Below, piece by piece: positions 24,996-35,462 of a stretch of 64,000 bases of DNA. Within the stretch, counting starts at the first letter, position 1. Each line of letters opens with the position of its first letter. The position numbers were made by a program, and so were the translations under genes. This DNA comes from Kribbella pratensis (GTDB lineage Bacteria; Actinomycetota; Actinomycetes; Propionibacteriales; Kribbellaceae), in assembly GCF_004365355.1 (NCBI RefSeq), contig NZ_SODP01000001.1, forward strand, positions 3,160,481 to 3,224,480, read 5' to 3'. The notes beneath the pieces are model-generated. The model was not told the origin of the DNA. It saw nothing but the letters and a program-made list of their open reading frames with translations, and searched no databases.

Positions 24996-27805
24996 CTGCT
25001 CTCCAAGGCCGCGAGCGCGTCGCGCAGTGCAGCTCTGGAGGTGATCCCGAGCTTCGGAAAGATCTGGTACAGGTGTGCGCCGATGGTCCGGTGCGAGAGG
25101 TACAAGCGCTCGGCGATCTGTTTGTTGCTCAAGCCGGAAGCCGCGAGATCCGCGATCTCCCGTTCCTGGGGCGTGAGCACATCTCCGCTCGCCGTGGTTC
25201 TCGACGCCCCCCAGCCGGTGGCCCGGAGCTCCTTGGCGGCACGGTCCGCCCAGGGTCCGGCGCCGAGCTGCGTGAAGGCGTCGTACGCCAGCCGCAGCGG
25301 CTCTCGAGAGTCGGCGTTGGCCCGGGCGCGCCGCAGCCGTTCGCCGTACGCCAGTCGCACCCGGGCCAGATCGAACGGCCACCTGTCGACGCCCGGTATC
25401 CCCAGCGCCTCCTCGAACAGGCGCACCGCCTCGTTGTCATCGGCGGCGCACAAGGCCGCCGAACCGGCGGCAAGCAGGCCGAGCCGCGGAGACAGCGCAC
25501 CGATGTCGGCCTCTTGCATGGCGCGTACGTGAGCGGCGGCATCGCTGTGCCGGTCGAGCCGTACTGCGGCTTCGACGACGTCCATCGCCACCCACAACGC
25601 ATGCGGCACGTGGGAGGCGAACGCACCCGCCGGACCCAGTGCCGTCGCGCTTCGATAAGCGCTTTCGAAGTCACCGCGGCCGGATTCGGCGACGGTGCGG
25701 ACGTGCTGGGCGTAGTGCAGCGCCGCACCCACTCCACGGGGTGTGGCCCAGCGAATGATCTGGTCGGTCAAGCGGTCGACCGTCTTGTCGTCGCCGCGAG
25801 CCGCAACGACGACAGCTTGGCAGTACCAGAAGTACCAGGTGAAGAAGTGGTACCCGGACTCCTGGCAGACCTGGATTCCCTCGTCGGCCAGGTCCAGACA
25901 CTCGTCCCACCTGCCGGTGAGGTAGTCGTCGAGGCACAGGTGCATCAGGCCGCCGATGTGCCGACGCGGCGGACCGCCGTCACGCCCTTGGAGAACGACT
26001 CGCCACGACGGCTCGCGGACGTCTGCCAGGCGGTCGACGTAGAGCGCGCCGGTGCCGGCGCGAACGATCCGGCCGGGGTCGGATTCCTGCTGTACGTCGC
26101 TGAGCACGGACTCCAGCTGGTCCAGTGCGCCGGCCGCGGAACGGACCGGATCGGAGAAGGTCTTGGCGGCCACCGACAGCAGGGCGGGCGGCTCCGGTCG
26201 CAGGCGTCGAAGCGTCGCGTACAAAGGATCCCAGAGCTCCGCACGGCCGCTGAAGAAGCAAAGAAGCAGCAGCAGGTGGAGCGCATCGATGAGGGCGCCG
26301 TCCTGGGCGTCGTAGCCGTGGGTGCCCGCCTCGACGGCGCCGACCAGCAGCCGATGGGCGGTATCGATGTCCCCGTCGCCGTTGATAATTAGGAAGACAG
26401 CGGCGGCCGCGAAGTGGAGTGAGCCCATCAGCTCCGGGTCGGCCAAGCGGGCGCCTTCGAGCAGTTCCGAGGCGCTTCGGAACTGCCCGGTCGCGTCGGC
26501 GCCGATGTATGCGGCCTCGGCGAGTCGGCGAGCGCGATGCGAGTCGTGGGGGCTGAGATCGGCCGCCCTTACCAGCGCAGCCACCGCACCGACGGCGTCT
26601 CCGCGGGCCGCAATTCGACGCGCCGCTTGCTCCAGCAGGACGGCGACCTGCTCGTCCGGCTCGGCGGACGCTTCGCCGAGGTGCCAGGCCCGTCGCTCTG
26701 GGTGGTTCACCAGTACCTCGGCCAAGGCTCGATGAGCCGCTCGGCGCTCCGCACTCGGACATGCGTCCACGACCGCCGAGCGGATCAGGGGGTGCCGGAA
26801 CACAAGCCTGCGCGTGCCCTCGTCGAAAGCCACCAGTCGATCCTGCTCGGCCGCGGCGAGGTCTTCGAGGTCGGACTCGTAGCCGGCCTGCCGTGCCGAC
26901 GCCTGCAGGATCGCGATGTTGCCGGTTCCCTCCAGCGTCGCGAGCAGTAACAGCCGCCGCGCGGCGAGAGAGAGAACAGACACCCGGGAGGCGAACAGCG
27001 CCTGGAGCCGTTCGCTGAGCGGGAGTACTGCGGGAAGGTCCTCCAGGGCGACGCGCTGCTCCCCGCTGAGTGCCCTGGGCAACTCGAGCAGGGCCAGCGG
27101 GTTCCCCTGGGCGACCGACAGCAGTCGCTCACGCACCCGAGCGGCCAGCGCCGGGAACCGCGTGGTGAGCAGCAACTGCGAGGACTCTCGGTCCAACGGC
27201 GGTACCTCGTACTCGGGCAGGCCGCCGCGGTTGAAGAAGGTCTCGCTTCCCGAGCGCAGGGCCCCGAGGAAGGTGACTCGGGAGCCGTTGAGCCTGCGGG
27301 CGACGAAGCCCAGTACGGCGGCGCTGGCCCGATCCAGCCACGGCAGGTCGTCGACGATCAGGAGCAGTGGGGCGGTCTTGGCCACGTGACGCAGGAGCAT
27401 GAGGGTCGCGTTCGACACGACGAGCCGTTCCGGCGGTGCTCCGCTCCCGAAGCCCAGGGCGACCTGCAGCGCATCGGCCTGCGAGGTCTCGAGTTCCCCG
27501 AACGCCTCGTAGAAGGGGAAGAGGACCTGGTTCAGTCCCGAGTAGCTCACGTCGGCCTCGAACTCGACACCGGCGGCACGCACGACCCGCGAGCCACTCG
27601 CGACCGCCGCTTCCGCCACGGCGTCGAGCAGTACGGTCTTGCCCACCCCCGCCGCCCCCGACAACAGCAGCGCTCCACCACGATCGGTGGCGTCGAGGAA
27701 GCCGCGGATCCGCTCGAGCGCCACGCCGCGTCCCACCAGGGAATCGACACCACCGCGGTCGAAAAGGCCGTGTTCGAAGAGGCCGGTGTCGCTCACCTGG
27801 ATCAC
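24992..27805 (-). CDS. LuxR-family regulator with AAA ATPase domain (LAL type)
   Basis: About 937 residues. The N-terminal STAND/AAA module has the Walker A GAAGVGKT (about 45-52) and a Walker B-like LLLIVDDLPWLD; a long TPR-like alpha-helical middle follows. The C-terminal 65 residues are a LuxR helix-turn-helix (LTPQEREIADLAASGLSNKQIAERLYLSHRTIGAHL). LAL regulators sense a signal with the ATPase and activate metabolic genes. The GTG at 27803-27805 has GGGAG only 3 nt upstream; the in-frame GTG at 27796 is an alternative. A MarR gene lies just upstream on the same strand. Confidence 0.9.
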   Translation of the reverse strand: MIQVSDTGLFEHGLFDRGGVDSLVGRGVALERIRGFLDATDRGGALLLSGAAGVGKTVLLDAVAEAAVASGSRVVRAAGVEFEADVSYSGLNQVLFPFYEAFGELETSQADALQVALGFGSGAPPERLVVSNATLMLLRHVAKTAPLLLIVDDLPWLDRASAAVLGFVARRLNGSRVTFLGALRSGSETFFNRGGLPEYEVPPLDRESSQLLLTTRFPALAARVRERLLSVAQGNPLALLELPRALSGEQRVALEDLPAVLPLSERLQALFASRVSVLSLAARRLLLLATLEGTGNIAILQASARQAGYESDLEDLAAAEQDRLVAFDEGTRRLVFRHPLIRSAVVDACPSAERRAAHRALAEVLVNHPERRAWHLGEASAEPDEQVAVLLEQAARRIAARGDAVGAVAALVRAADLSPHDSHRARRLAEAAYIGADATGQFRSASELLEGARLADPELMGSLHFAAAAVFLIINGDGDIDTAHRLLVGAVEAGTHGYDAQDGALIDALHLLLLLCFFSGRAELWDPLYATLRRLRPEPPALLSVAAKTFSDPVRSAAGALDQLESVLSDVQQESDPGRIVRAGTGALYVDRLADVREPSWRVVLQGRDGGPPRRHIGGLMHLCLDDYLTGRWDECLDLADEGIQVCQESGYHFFTWYFWYCQAVVVAARGDDKTVDRLTDQIIRWATPRGVGAALHYAQHVRTVAESGRGDFESAYRSATALGPAGAFASHVPHALWVAMDVVEAAVRLDRHSDAAAHVRAMQEADIGALSPRLGLLAAGSAALCAADDNEAVRLFEEALGIPGVDRWPFDLARVRLAYGERLRRARANADSREPLRLAYDAFTQLGAGPWADRAAKELRATGWGASRTTASGDVLTPQEREIADLAASGLSNKQIAERLYLSHRTIGAHLYQIFPKLGITSRAALRDALAALESS

Positions 27806-27950
27806 GCTCTCCCGCTTGCGTGGCCCGTCGAGCCTCGCCGATGTGCACCTGTTGCTGCCAACGTACGGATCCTTCACTCCTGCCGCGCGGAGTGCTGACG
27901 TCAGCCGTTGGGCAGAGGTGGCGTTGAAGCAGTGGTTCCGCGTTCGGTGT

Positions 27951-28418
27951 TCACTGATCTTGGACGATGCTCCACAGCATCGCGTGGAACTTCGCGTGGT
28001 CACGGGCGGGGATCGACGACAGGCGCCGCATGATCGCGGTTTCGCGAGCAATGGCGACCTGGTCCTTCACCTCGACGCCTTTCGCGGTCGCCCGCGGAAT
28101 GCGCACCCGCCGGTCACGGGCGGAGAGCTCCCGGACGACGAGCCCGTCGCGCTCCATCCGGTCGAGGATCGACACCAGCGTGGTCTTGTCGACACCGAGC
28201 TCGGTGGCGATCTCCAGCTGCGTCCGCTCCGGACCGTTGCTGATCAGCTCGAGGACGAGCCAGTCACGCAGATCGGCCAGCCCCGCATCACGCGAGACCT
28301 CGTTGAACGCGTCGCCGAGCGCAGCCGCCGCACGGTGAGCCAGCCAGGTCAGGTCGCCGACCGCCGAGCCGGCGTCAGGCGGAGGCGAGGCGTCGCGGCG
28401 CTTGTTCTGCGGAGGCAC
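27951..28418 (-). CDS. MarR-family regulator
   Basis: A 155-residue winged helix protein of MarR type. The recognition region is LEIATELGVDKTTLVSILDRMERDGLVVRELSARDRR, with an N-terminal dimerisation helix that begins with many charged residues. The start GTG at 28416-28418 lacks a ribosome site but has TACGGT 6 nt upstream, consistent with a leaderless message. It is divergent from the AraC-type gene at 28607, and co-directional with the LuxR-type gene that follows. Confidence 0.9.
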   Translation of the reverse strand: MPPQNKRRDASPPPDAGSAVGDLTWLAHRAAAALGDAFNEVSRDAGLADLRDWLVLELISNGPERTQLEIATELGVDKTTLVSILDRMERDGLVVRELSARDRRVRIPRATAKGVEVKDQVAIARETAIMRRLSSIPARDHAKFHAMLWSIVQDQ

Positions 28419-28606
28419 CGTGCGACCGTACCATCCGGAGCCGGATCGTCCGAGCCTGAATTGGATTCGACGAGATGATCCGGTGTCGTATGATCTACGT
28501 GGCGGTCATCACGTGGTTTACCTCCTAGGTCGGGAGCGCTGGATCTGTTCAGCCGGAGTACTGGCGCGTTTGCCCTTGCAGCCTAGAAGGAGGTCCGAGC
28601 GAAAAC

Positions 28607-29509
28607 ATGGCTCATGATCCGGAAGACTTTGCCGATTCTCCACAGCCGCCGGCGTACGGCGAGCACGACGCGCTCTCGGACGTACTGCAGGCGATTCACC
28701 TGCAGGGTGGCGTCGTACGACGCCACTCGGGCCCACATGAGCGACACCCGGCCGGGGCCAGGGTCTTGCACGTCGTCGAGGAGGGCGGGCTCAGCGTCGA
28801 GGTCGCGGGCGAAGACACCGTGAAACTGGACGCCGGGGACCTGGTGCTGCTGGCGCGAGGTGATGCCCACAGCGTCAGGGCGACGTCGCCGGCCAGCTGG
28901 GTGACCGGGGAGTTCCTCGTCGAGACGGTGGTCGCGGCGCCGCTGCTCGGTGTGTTGCCACCGGCGATCGTGGTCCGCGGCGACGCGGGATCCGAGGCAT
29001 GGCTCCGGCCGATCAAGGAACTGCTCATGTGGGAGGTGACTCGCGGGGCACCCGGCGCCCGCGTCATGGTGTCGCGAGCGCTCGACCTGCTCTTCATCTG
29101 GACGCTGCGATCGTGGGCGGCATCCGACGACGTACGCCGCGCCGGCTGGCTGACGGCAGCGATGGACCCGGTGCTCGCACCGATCCTCACCGCGATCCAC
29201 CGAGACCCCGGTCGCGACTGGTCCGTCGACGAACTGGCCCGGCTCACCTCGCTGTCGCGTTCGGCGTTCGCGACGCGGTTCGCCGAGTCTGTCGGGGAAA
29301 CACCGGGCTCGTACGTGTTGCGGTGCCGGCTGGGTCACGCGGCGTACCTGCTGCGCGGCACGTCCGACCCGGTCGGCCGGATCGCGGCCCGTGTGGGCTA
29401 CATCTCCGAAGCCGCCTTCAGCCGGGCCTTCTCCCGCGCGTACGGCAGTCCGCCACGGGTCTGGCGGGGCGGGACCGGTGCCGACTCCTTCGAACGACCG
29501 CCGGAATAG
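28607..29509 (+). CDS. AraC-family regulator with cupin-type sensor
   Basis: A 300-residue regulator. The N-terminal half is a cupin_6-type sensor (HSGPHERHPAGARVLHVVEEGG, KLDAGDLVLLARGDAH); the C-terminal half holds two AraC helix-turn-helix motifs (DELARLTSLSRSAFATRFAES and AARVGYISEAAFSRAFSRAYG). AAGGAGG lies 12 nt before the ATG. It converges with the secreted hydrolase at 29562 and may regulate nearby hydrolase genes. Confidence 0.88.
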   Translation: MAHDPEDFADSPQPPAYGEHDALSDVLQAIHLQGGVVRRHSGPHERHPAGARVLHVVEEGGLSVEVAGEDTVKLDAGDLVLLARGDAHSVRATSPASWVTGEFLVETVVAAPLLGVLPPAIVVRGDAGSEAWLRPIKELLMWEVTRGAPGARVMVSRALDLLFIWTLRSWAASDDVRRAGWLTAAMDPVLAPILTAIHRDPGRDWSVDELARLTSLSRSAFATRFAESVGETPGSYVLRCRLGHAAYLLRGTSDPVGRIAARVGYISEAAFSRAFSRAYGSPPRVWRGGTGADSFERPPE

Positions 29510-29561
29510 AACGAGCGCCGGACGGCACCGCCGGGTCGGCCGGCGGTGCCCTCGGGTCATG

Positions 29562-30446
29562 TCACCGGGTGCCGGCGACGGCCCGTTCGATCAGGTTGAC
29601 GACGATCCCCGGGTTGGTCACCTGTGCTGCGTGGGGAGTGTCTGCCTCCACGATGTGCGAGTGGGCGCGGGTGGCCATGAAGCGCTCGGCGGCCGGCGGG
29701 ATCAGGTGGTCCGCGTCGGACACGAGGTACCACGAGGGGATCTTCTTCCAGGCCGGCTCGCCGGCGGTGTTCTCGCCCAGGGCCGCCGAGGCGACGGGAT
29801 TCTGCGTCGCGGCGAGCTCCGCGGCGGCGGCCACGGAGAGGCGGTCGCTGAGGAACAGGTCCCGGTACTGCGCGGCCTTGGCGTAGAGCACGACCTCTGG
29901 AGTGCCGTCGGGCTTCGGGAAGGGAACGGGGACGGGGCTGAGGGCAGTGGGAACGGGCGCGTTGGGATCGTTGCTGATGTGGCTGCCCGGGAATCGGGCA
30001 GTCAGGGCACCGGCGCTTTCACCAGTGTCCGGTGCGAAGGCCGAGACGTAGACCAGGGCCTTGACGTTGGGGTTGCCCGTGGCGGCACTGGTGATGACGG
30101 ATCCGCCGTACGACTGCCCGACCAGGACGATCGGGCCCTGGATGGTCTTGAGGTAGGCAGCCAGGTAGGCGGAGTCGCCGGACAGGCTGCGGAGGGCCGT
30201 CGGCGGAGCGACGACCGGGTAGCCGGCGGCCTGCAAGGGCTTGACCACCCTGCTCCAGCTGGCCGAGTCCGACCAGGCTCCGTTGACGAGGACGATCGTC
30301 GGTTTCGGAGCCGTGGTCTGGTTCGACAGCGCGACCGGCGCGGTCTGGGCGGACGGTGCGGCCGATGCCAGCGTGGTCACGCCGGCGACCAGGGCGATCC
30401 CGGTCACGGCGAGGACGGCGGATTGGACAACCCGACGTTTGCGCAT
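29562..30446 (-). CDS. secreted alpha/beta hydrolase
   Basis: A 294-residue protein. The signal peptide (RKRRVVQSAVLAVTGIALVAGV, with cleavage around ASA^APS) sends it out of the cell. The nucleophile elbow is GQSYGG, the His lies in ADTPHAAQV near the end, and the Asp in SDADHLIP. It resembles RsbQ-type and esterase-like enzymes of the EstA/alkaline hydrolase group. AAGGAG is placed 7 nt before the ATG at 30444-30446. It lies 78 nt downstream of another hydrolase on the same strand. Confidence 0.88.
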   Translation of the reverse strand: MRKRRVVQSAVLAVTGIALVAGVTTLASAAPSAQTAPVALSNQTTAPKPTIVLVNGAWSDSASWSRVVKPLQAAGYPVVAPPTALRSLSGDSAYLAAYLKTIQGPIVLVGQSYGGSVITSAATGNPNVKALVYVSAFAPDTGESAGALTARFPGSHISNDPNAPVPTALSPVPVPFPKPDGTPEVVLYAKAAQYRDLFLSDRLSVAAAAELAATQNPVASAALGENTAGEPAWKKIPSWYLVSDADHLIPPAAERFMATRAHSHIVEADTPHAAQVTNPGIVVNLIERAVAGTR

Positions 30447-30524
30447 GGTTTCTCCTTGTTTCGAACGGTTTTCACTGTGGTCCGTGGACATGTCTGCCCG
30501 CGGGAGTTCGTGACGGCGTGGACG

Positions 30525-31343
30525 TCACACGCGGGTGGGGAGGTGCTCCTCGGCCCAGTTCAGCGCGTAGTCGGCGACGTCCTGCCAGCCGTCCTGGCCG
30601 ATGATGAAGTGCGAGCGCCCGGGGAATTCCTGGTACTCGGTGACGGCCGCGGACTTGGCGGCGAGCCGCCAGTTGGCCTGGTTGACCTTCGGCGGCACGA
30701 GGTGGTCGGCCTCCCCCGCGATGAACAGGAGCGGGGCCTGGCGCTTGCGGAAGTCGACCCGGGACGCGGCGCGAGGGTTGAAGTTGGCGAGCGCGCCCTG
30801 GAAGAGGACACGGGCCGAGCCGGGGACGGCATACCGCTCGTAGCGGGCAGCGGAGTCGCTCTCGGTGAGCGTGTTGGTGACGGCGTAGTGGAACTGCTCC
30901 GGCGTCAGCGAGACCGCTTTGTTCTTGTTGGCCGGGTTCCCGAGAATCGGGAAGGTCGACTTGAGCGTCGAGAGCGGCAGCGGAAGGACGCCCTTGACGG
31001 CCGCCGAGTCGATCGCGACGCCGACGCTGCCCAGCCCGCGGTCGAGCAGGAGCTGTACGACGGTGCCGCCGAACGAGTGGCCCATAATGATCGGCGGTCG
31101 ATCCAGCGCGCGGATGACGTTCTCGTAGTGGTCGACGACCTCGCGAAGACCGACTCCGGCGATCCCCGTGGGGTCGCGCCGAATCTCCTCCACCTCGCGG
31201 TCGAGCCCTGGCCAGGCCGGCGTGAGTACGCGGTGTCCCCGCGCCTCGAAGTGGTGTTTCCACCCCTCCCAACTGCGCGGATTCAGCCAGAGGCCGTGAA
31301 CGAGCACGATCGTGGCGCCCTTGTCGGCGGAGGAATTGTTCAT
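30525..31343 (-). CDS. alpha/beta hydrolase
   Basis: A 272-residue cytosolic alpha/beta hydrolase with LVHGLWL, the nucleophile elbow GHSFGG, Asp in AGEADHLVP, and His in GRSHFIIG. GGGAAGG lies upstream of the ATG at 31341-31343. The two-hydrolase group (this and the secreted one) sits between AraC genes at 28607 and 31607, which are candidate regulators. Substrate unknown. Confidence 0.88.
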   Translation of the reverse strand: MNNSSADKGATIVLVHGLWLNPRSWEGWKHHFEARGHRVLTPAWPGLDREVEEIRRDPTGIAGVGLREVVDHYENVIRALDRPPIIMGHSFGGTVVQLLLDRGLGSVGVAIDSAAVKGVLPLPLSTLKSTFPILGNPANKNKAVSLTPEQFHYAVTNTLTESDSAARYERYAVPGSARVLFQGALANFNPRAASRVDFRKRQAPLLFIAGEADHLVPPKVNQANWRLAAKSAAVTEYQEFPGRSHFIIGQDGWQDVADYALNWAEEHLPTRV

Positions 31344-31606
31344 GCGGACCTTCCCTTGAAAGAGCACGCGGTGTTCACCGGAGCACGCAGGCTCCCAGGA
31401 TTCGGTGCGGCAAGGCCCGCGCGCTTCCGTCGGATGGCCACTGAGATCCGGCGCCGTCGCGTCGCTGCGGACAGTCGTTCGTCAGGTTTGGTGTGTGCGC
31501 AGATCTGCCACCGGCCGGGTCATTCGCACAGTCAGTTGACCTAGCCGGCCACAACAAGACGCTGCCGGACTTGAGAAGTCGTCGGCCCGCTACAGAAGGA
31601 GTGAGG

Positions 31607-32500
31607 TCAGGTCCGGCGGAGGGCCTCGCGGCGCCAGCGGGCGGGGGGTGTGTTGTGGTGCCGGCGGAACGCGGTGGCGAAGGCGTATTCGTTGCGGTAG
31701 CCGACGGCGGTGGCGATGCGGGACAGGGGTGCGTTCGTGCGGGTCAGTGCGTCTTCGGCGCGGCGCATGCGTAACGCGGTGAGATAGCGAGCCGGGGGCT
31801 GGCCGACAACCGCGGTGAAATGCGCGGAGAACGCGGCGCGGGACATGCCGGCCAGCTCGGCCATCGTGGTGACGCTCCAGGGCTTGGCCGGGTCGGCGTG
31901 CACCGCCTGGAGGACGCGCGAGAGGTTGGAGTCGGCGCCGGCGCGGTACCAGCCGGGTGGTTCGGCGTCGGGACGGGACCACCAGGCGCGCAGGGTGTAG
32001 ACGAGGTTGAGATCGAGCAGCCGGTCCAGAAGCGCTTGCTGGCCAGGGCCCTCGGATGACGCCTCGGCGGCCAGCAACGAGATCGCCGCCGCGTGGCGCG
32101 GCGCGAGCTGATCGGATTCGACGACGGCGATCCGCGGCAGTGCGCGGAGCAACGAATCGCCGATGCTGCCCTCCAGGACGTACGCGCCGCACAGGATCAC
32201 CGCGTCCGCGTCAGTCTCCGAACCCACCGAGCGCGCCTCTGCGATCGGCTCGGCCGGGACACCGACAGCACTCACCAGTCGGTACGGCGTACCCGCGGTC
32301 ACGAGCACGACGTCGTGGGCGCGCAGCGGCACCGGGTCGGCATCAGGCAACTCGATCCAGCCATTCCCCTTCAGCAACAGGTGAGCCGTGAGCGGCCGCG
32401 TCCCGCTGAACTGCAGACCCCACGGCGCCTGCCGACCCAGGACCGAGAACACCGCCCCGCGGGCCCGCGCCTGCGCCAGCTCGTCGGCCAGGATGTCCAC
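31607..32500 (-). CDS. AraC-family regulator with cupin-type sensor
   Basis: About 297 residues. The N-terminal domain has cupin features (LLLKGNGWIELPDADPVPLRAHDVVLV), and the C-terminal 110 residues carry two helix-turn-helix motifs (MAELAGMSRAAFSAHFTAVVG and IATAVGYRNEYAFATAFRRH). GTG at 32498-32500 has no ribosome site, but TACGCT lies 6 nt upstream, so it is probably leaderless. It diverges from the NmrA-like gene at 32582, its likely target. Confidence 0.88.
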   Translation of the reverse strand: MDILADELAQARARGAVFSVLGRQAPWGLQFSGTRPLTAHLLLKGNGWIELPDADPVPLRAHDVVLVTAGTPYRLVSAVGVPAEPIAEARSVGSETDADAVILCGAYVLEGSIGDSLLRALPRIAVVESDQLAPRHAAAISLLAAEASSEGPGQQALLDRLLDLNLVYTLRAWWSRPDAEPPGWYRAGADSNLSRVLQAVHADPAKPWSVTTMAELAGMSRAAFSAHFTAVVGQPPARYLTALRMRRAEDALTRTNAPLSRIATAVGYRNEYAFATAFRRHHNTPPARWRREALRRT

Positions 32501-32581
32501 TCTCGAAGCGTAGACGATCGCGAAGGAAAGAGAGACAAACACCGATTGTTCGTCCAGGCGTCGCGCCATACCGTCGACGAC

Positions 32582-33400
32582 ATGGCTACGTTTCTCATCC
32601 TCGGCGGTACCGGCAAGGTCGGCCGCCGTCTCACCCGCGTCCTCGACCAGGACGGCCACACCACCCGACCCGTCGGCCGCTCGACGAGCCCGATCCGGTT
32701 CGACTGGAACTCCCCCGCGACCTGGGACGCCGCGACCGCGGGTGCCGACGGCATCTTCGTCGTCGGGCCCGGCTCCGCGAGGGACTGGAGTCCGCAGCTA
32801 AGCAAGCTCCTCGAGACCGCGTCGACGGTCAGCCACGTCGTACTGCTGTCCGCCCGGGGTGTCGAGTTCCGGCCCGACGGCAACGTGGCGCGGGCCGAGC
32901 GGGCGCTGCGCGAAGGGCCGGTCCCGTGGACGATCCTGCGGCCGACACACTTCGCGCAGAACTTCACCGAGGCGATGTTCACACCGGTCGACGGGCGCAT
33001 CGTCGCACCGGTCGGCGGAGGTGCGCAGCCGTTCGTCGACGTCGAGGACATCGCCGAGGTCGCGGGTCGGTTGCTCGCGACCCGCGCGGGCAAGGGCGAG
33101 ACGATCGAGCTGTCCGGTCCGCGGGCGATCACGTTCGACGCGGCCGCGCGGATCCTCGCCGAGACCACTCGTCAGTCGGTCGAGTTTCAGGACCAGAACG
33201 CCGAGGAGCACGCCGCGCAACTGCGGTCGGCCGGCACTCCGGAGGAGTACATCCGATGGCGGCTGGCGATGCTGGGCGGCATCCGCCGCGGCGAGGACGC
33301 CTACCTGAGCGACGGCGTCGCCCGGATCCTCGGCCGGCCCGCCACCGACTTCACCACCTGGGCAGGCCGCGAGGCCGCGGGACAGACAGCTGTCGACTGA
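32582..33400 (+). CDS. NmrA-like NAD(P)-binding protein
   Basis: A 272-residue Rossmann protein that opens with FLILGGTGKVGRRLTRVL, the GxxGxxG motif of NmrA/ergot-alkaloid-type SDRs, and continues with PTHFAQNF, typical of the family. The YxxxK catalytic pair is not evident; related proteins act as redox sensors or quinone reductases. There is no ribosome site; TACCGT at 32569-32574 lies 7 nt before the ATG, indicating a leaderless start. It diverges from the AraC gene. Confidence 0.85.
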   Translation: MATFLILGGTGKVGRRLTRVLDQDGHTTRPVGRSTSPIRFDWNSPATWDAATAGADGIFVVGPGSARDWSPQLSKLLETASTVSHVVLLSARGVEFRPDGNVARAERALREGPVPWTILRPTHFAQNFTEAMFTPVDGRIVAPVGGGAQPFVDVEDIAEVAGRLLATRAGKGETIELSGPRAITFDAAARILAETTRQSVEFQDQNAEEHAAQLRSAGTPEEYIRWRLAMLGGIRRGEDAYLSDGVARILGRPATDFTTWAGREAAGQTAVD

Positions 33401-33421
33401 TGCGCCGCGGCCGAGCAACTC

Positions 33422-34858
33422 TTACCGGCCGTAGGTTTCCAGGAGGCGTAGCCAGACCTCGCTGACGGTGGGGAAGGCCGGTACTGCATGCCAGAGGCGG
33501 TCCAGTGGGACTTCGCCGACCACCGCGATCGTTGCTGCATGCAACATTTCCGCGACGTCCGGGCCGACCAGGGTGAAACCGGCGATCACCTTCCGGTCCT
33601 CGTCGACCACCATCCGGGCGTGGCCCTGGTAGCCCTCGGCGTGCAGGGACGAGCCCGCGGTGGCGGCCAGGTCGTAGTCGACGACCCGGATCCGCAACCC
33701 GGCGGCTTCGGCAGCGGCCGCGGTCAGTCCGACGGACGCGACCTCCGGATCGGTGAAGACGACCTGCGGTACGGCGCGCTCGTCCGCCGTGGCGACGTGC
33801 CGGCCCCAACGGTCGTCGTCCACCGCCTCGCCCTTCGCCCGCGCCACGATGACGTCACCCACGGCGCGGGCCTGGTACTTGCCCTGATGGGTCAGCAGCA
33901 CCCGCCGGTTCACGTCACCCGCCGCGTAGAGCCAGCCGTCGCCGAGCGGCGCGCCATCCGCGCCAAGGACACGCAGGGTGTCGTCGACCGTGAGCCACTC
34001 CCCCGGCGTCAGTCCGACCGTGTCGAGTCCGAGGTCGCGGGTGTTCGGCGTACGGCCGATCGCGACGAGCAGTTCGTCGGCGTCGACCTGTTCACCGTCG
34101 GCCAGCGTGATCGAGACGGTACCGTCGTCGTTGCGCTTCACCGATCCGGCCTCAGCTCCGATCCGGACCGAAACACCCTTGGCACGCAGCGATTCCGCGA
34201 CCCGCTCACCGACGAACGGCTCCGCCAGGTGCAGTACGCCGTCCCGCGCCAGCATCGTGACCGAGGACCCGAACTCGCTGAACGCGGTCGCCATCTCCGA
34301 GGCCACCACCCCGCCACCGATGATCGCCAGCCGGCCTGGAACCTGCTTCGCCGCGACAGCCTCCCGGCTGGTCCACGGCGCCGCATCCCGAAGCCCCTCG
34401 ATATCCGGGACCAGCGCGCCACTTCCGGTCGCGACGACAACCGCGTGCCGGGCGGTCAACGTGGTCGTCGTACCGTCCTCCGCGGTTACCTCGACGACCC
34501 GGTCGGCACTGAGGCGGCCGTGGCCGCGGTACAGCGGGATGCCGGCCGACTCGAGCCACGACACCTGCCCGTCGTCCTGCCAGTTGGAGGCGAACGCGTC
34601 CCGGCGGGCGAGCACCGCCGCGACATCCAGATCACCCGTCACCGCCTCACGGGCGCCAGGAACCTGACGGGCGGCCCGAAGCGCGGCGCCGCTGCGTAGC
34701 AACGCCTTCGTCGGCATGCAGGCCCAGTACGAGCACTCCCCGCCGACCAGTTCACGCTCGACGATGGCGACGGTCAGGCCGCCCTGCACGATGCGGTCGG
34801 CAACGTTCTCCCCGACCGGGCCCGCGCCGATCACGACGACGTCGTACGGCGTGGTCAT
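33422..34858 (-). CDS. FAD-dependent pyridine nucleotide-disulfide oxidoreductase
   Basis: A 478-residue flavoprotein of the dihydrolipoamide dehydrogenase/mercuric reductase family. FAD site [10 protein letters not shown] (11-20), redox-active disulfide C42-SYWA-C47, NAD(P) site [13 protein letters not shown] (about 180), and a dimerisation domain ending with [12 protein letters not shown]. The HAVPAFPT segment near the end matches the His-containing end of the family. It has no mercury-binding Cys pair at the very C-terminus. Its start lies 1-2 nt from the stop of the upstream membrane protein gene, so the two are one operon. Confidence 0.9.
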   Translation of the reverse strand: MTTPYDVVVIGAGPVGENVADRIVQGGLTVAIVERELVGGECSYWACMPTKALLRSGAALRAARQVPGAREAVTGDLDVAAVLARRDAFASNWQDDGQVSWLESAGIPLYRGHGRLSADRVVEVTAEDGTTTTLTARHAVVVATGSGALVPDIEGLRDAAPWTSREAVAAKQVPGRLAIIGGGVVASEMATAFSEFGSSVTMLARDGVLHLAEPFVGERVAESLRAKGVSVRIGAEAGSVKRNDDGTVSITLADGEQVDADELLVAIGRTPNTRDLGLDTVGLTPGEWLTVDDTLRVLGADGAPLGDGWLYAAGDVNRRVLLTHQGKYQARAVGDVIVARAKGEAVDDDRWGRHVATADERAVPQVVFTDPEVASVGLTAAAAEAAGLRIRVVDYDLAATAGSSLHAEGYQGHARMVVDEDRKVIAGFTLVGPDVAEMLHAATIAVVGEVPLDRLWHAVPAFPTVSEVWLRLLETYGR

Positions 34859-34859
34859 G

Positions 34860-35420
34860 TCAGTTCCCCTTCGCGGCGCGGCCGAGGCGGAGCGCCGAGA
34901 CCAGGAAGAAGATGCCGCCGAGGACGGCGTACCCGGCGATGTTGGTCAGCTTCGGGTTGTCCGCAGAGGCTCCTGCAACGAACGACGCACCGGCCAGCAC
35001 CGACAGGCCGCCGCTCAGGATCATCGGCCACTGACCACCCATACCTCGGCGGCCGAGAGCGACGATCAGCTGAATGAGCCCGGCAACGATGGCCCAGGCG
35101 CCCCACACGCGCAGGACCGCCGGCACACCGGAGGCGGCGGCGATCGCCAAGCCGATGGTGGCGATCGCGCTGATCGCCATGTTCACGTACAGGCCGCGGG
35201 CCGAGCCGTGAGGATGGGACGAGCGGGCGTCGACGACCGCCGCGGCGAGGTCGAACAGCGGGTAGATGACGACCAGCGTCACGCCGAGCGCGCCGAGGTC
35301 CGCCTTGGTGGTGAACAGCAGGATCGCCCAGACGATGGCGAACGCGAACCGGACGAAGTACAGCCGGCGCAGCGCCCCCGCGACGCCCGCAGTGGCGATT
35401 GGTGATTCAACGGTGCTCAC
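34860..35420 (-). CDS. membrane protein, HdeD/DUF308-like
   Basis: A 186-residue protein with about six hydrophobic segments (for example [17 protein letters not shown] and [22 protein letters not shown]), arranged like the HdeD/DUF308 family. The start GTG at 35418-35420 has GAGAGGA upstream. It precedes the flavoprotein gene in one operon. Three GAACGTTC-type boxes lie between it and the divergent TetR gene. Function unknown. Confidence 0.8.
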   Translation of the reverse strand: MSTVESPIATAGVAGALRRLYFVRFAFAIVWAILLFTTKADLGALGVTLVVIYPLFDLAAAVVDARSSHPHGSARGLYVNMAISAIATIGLAIAAASGVPAVLRVWGAWAIVAGLIQLIVALGRRGMGGQWPMILSGGLSVLAGASFVAGASADNPKLTNIAGYAVLGGIFFLVSALRLGRAAKGN

Positions 35421-35462
35421 GATGATCCTCTCGAGATGATGTCCGGCCCTGTGAAGTAGACC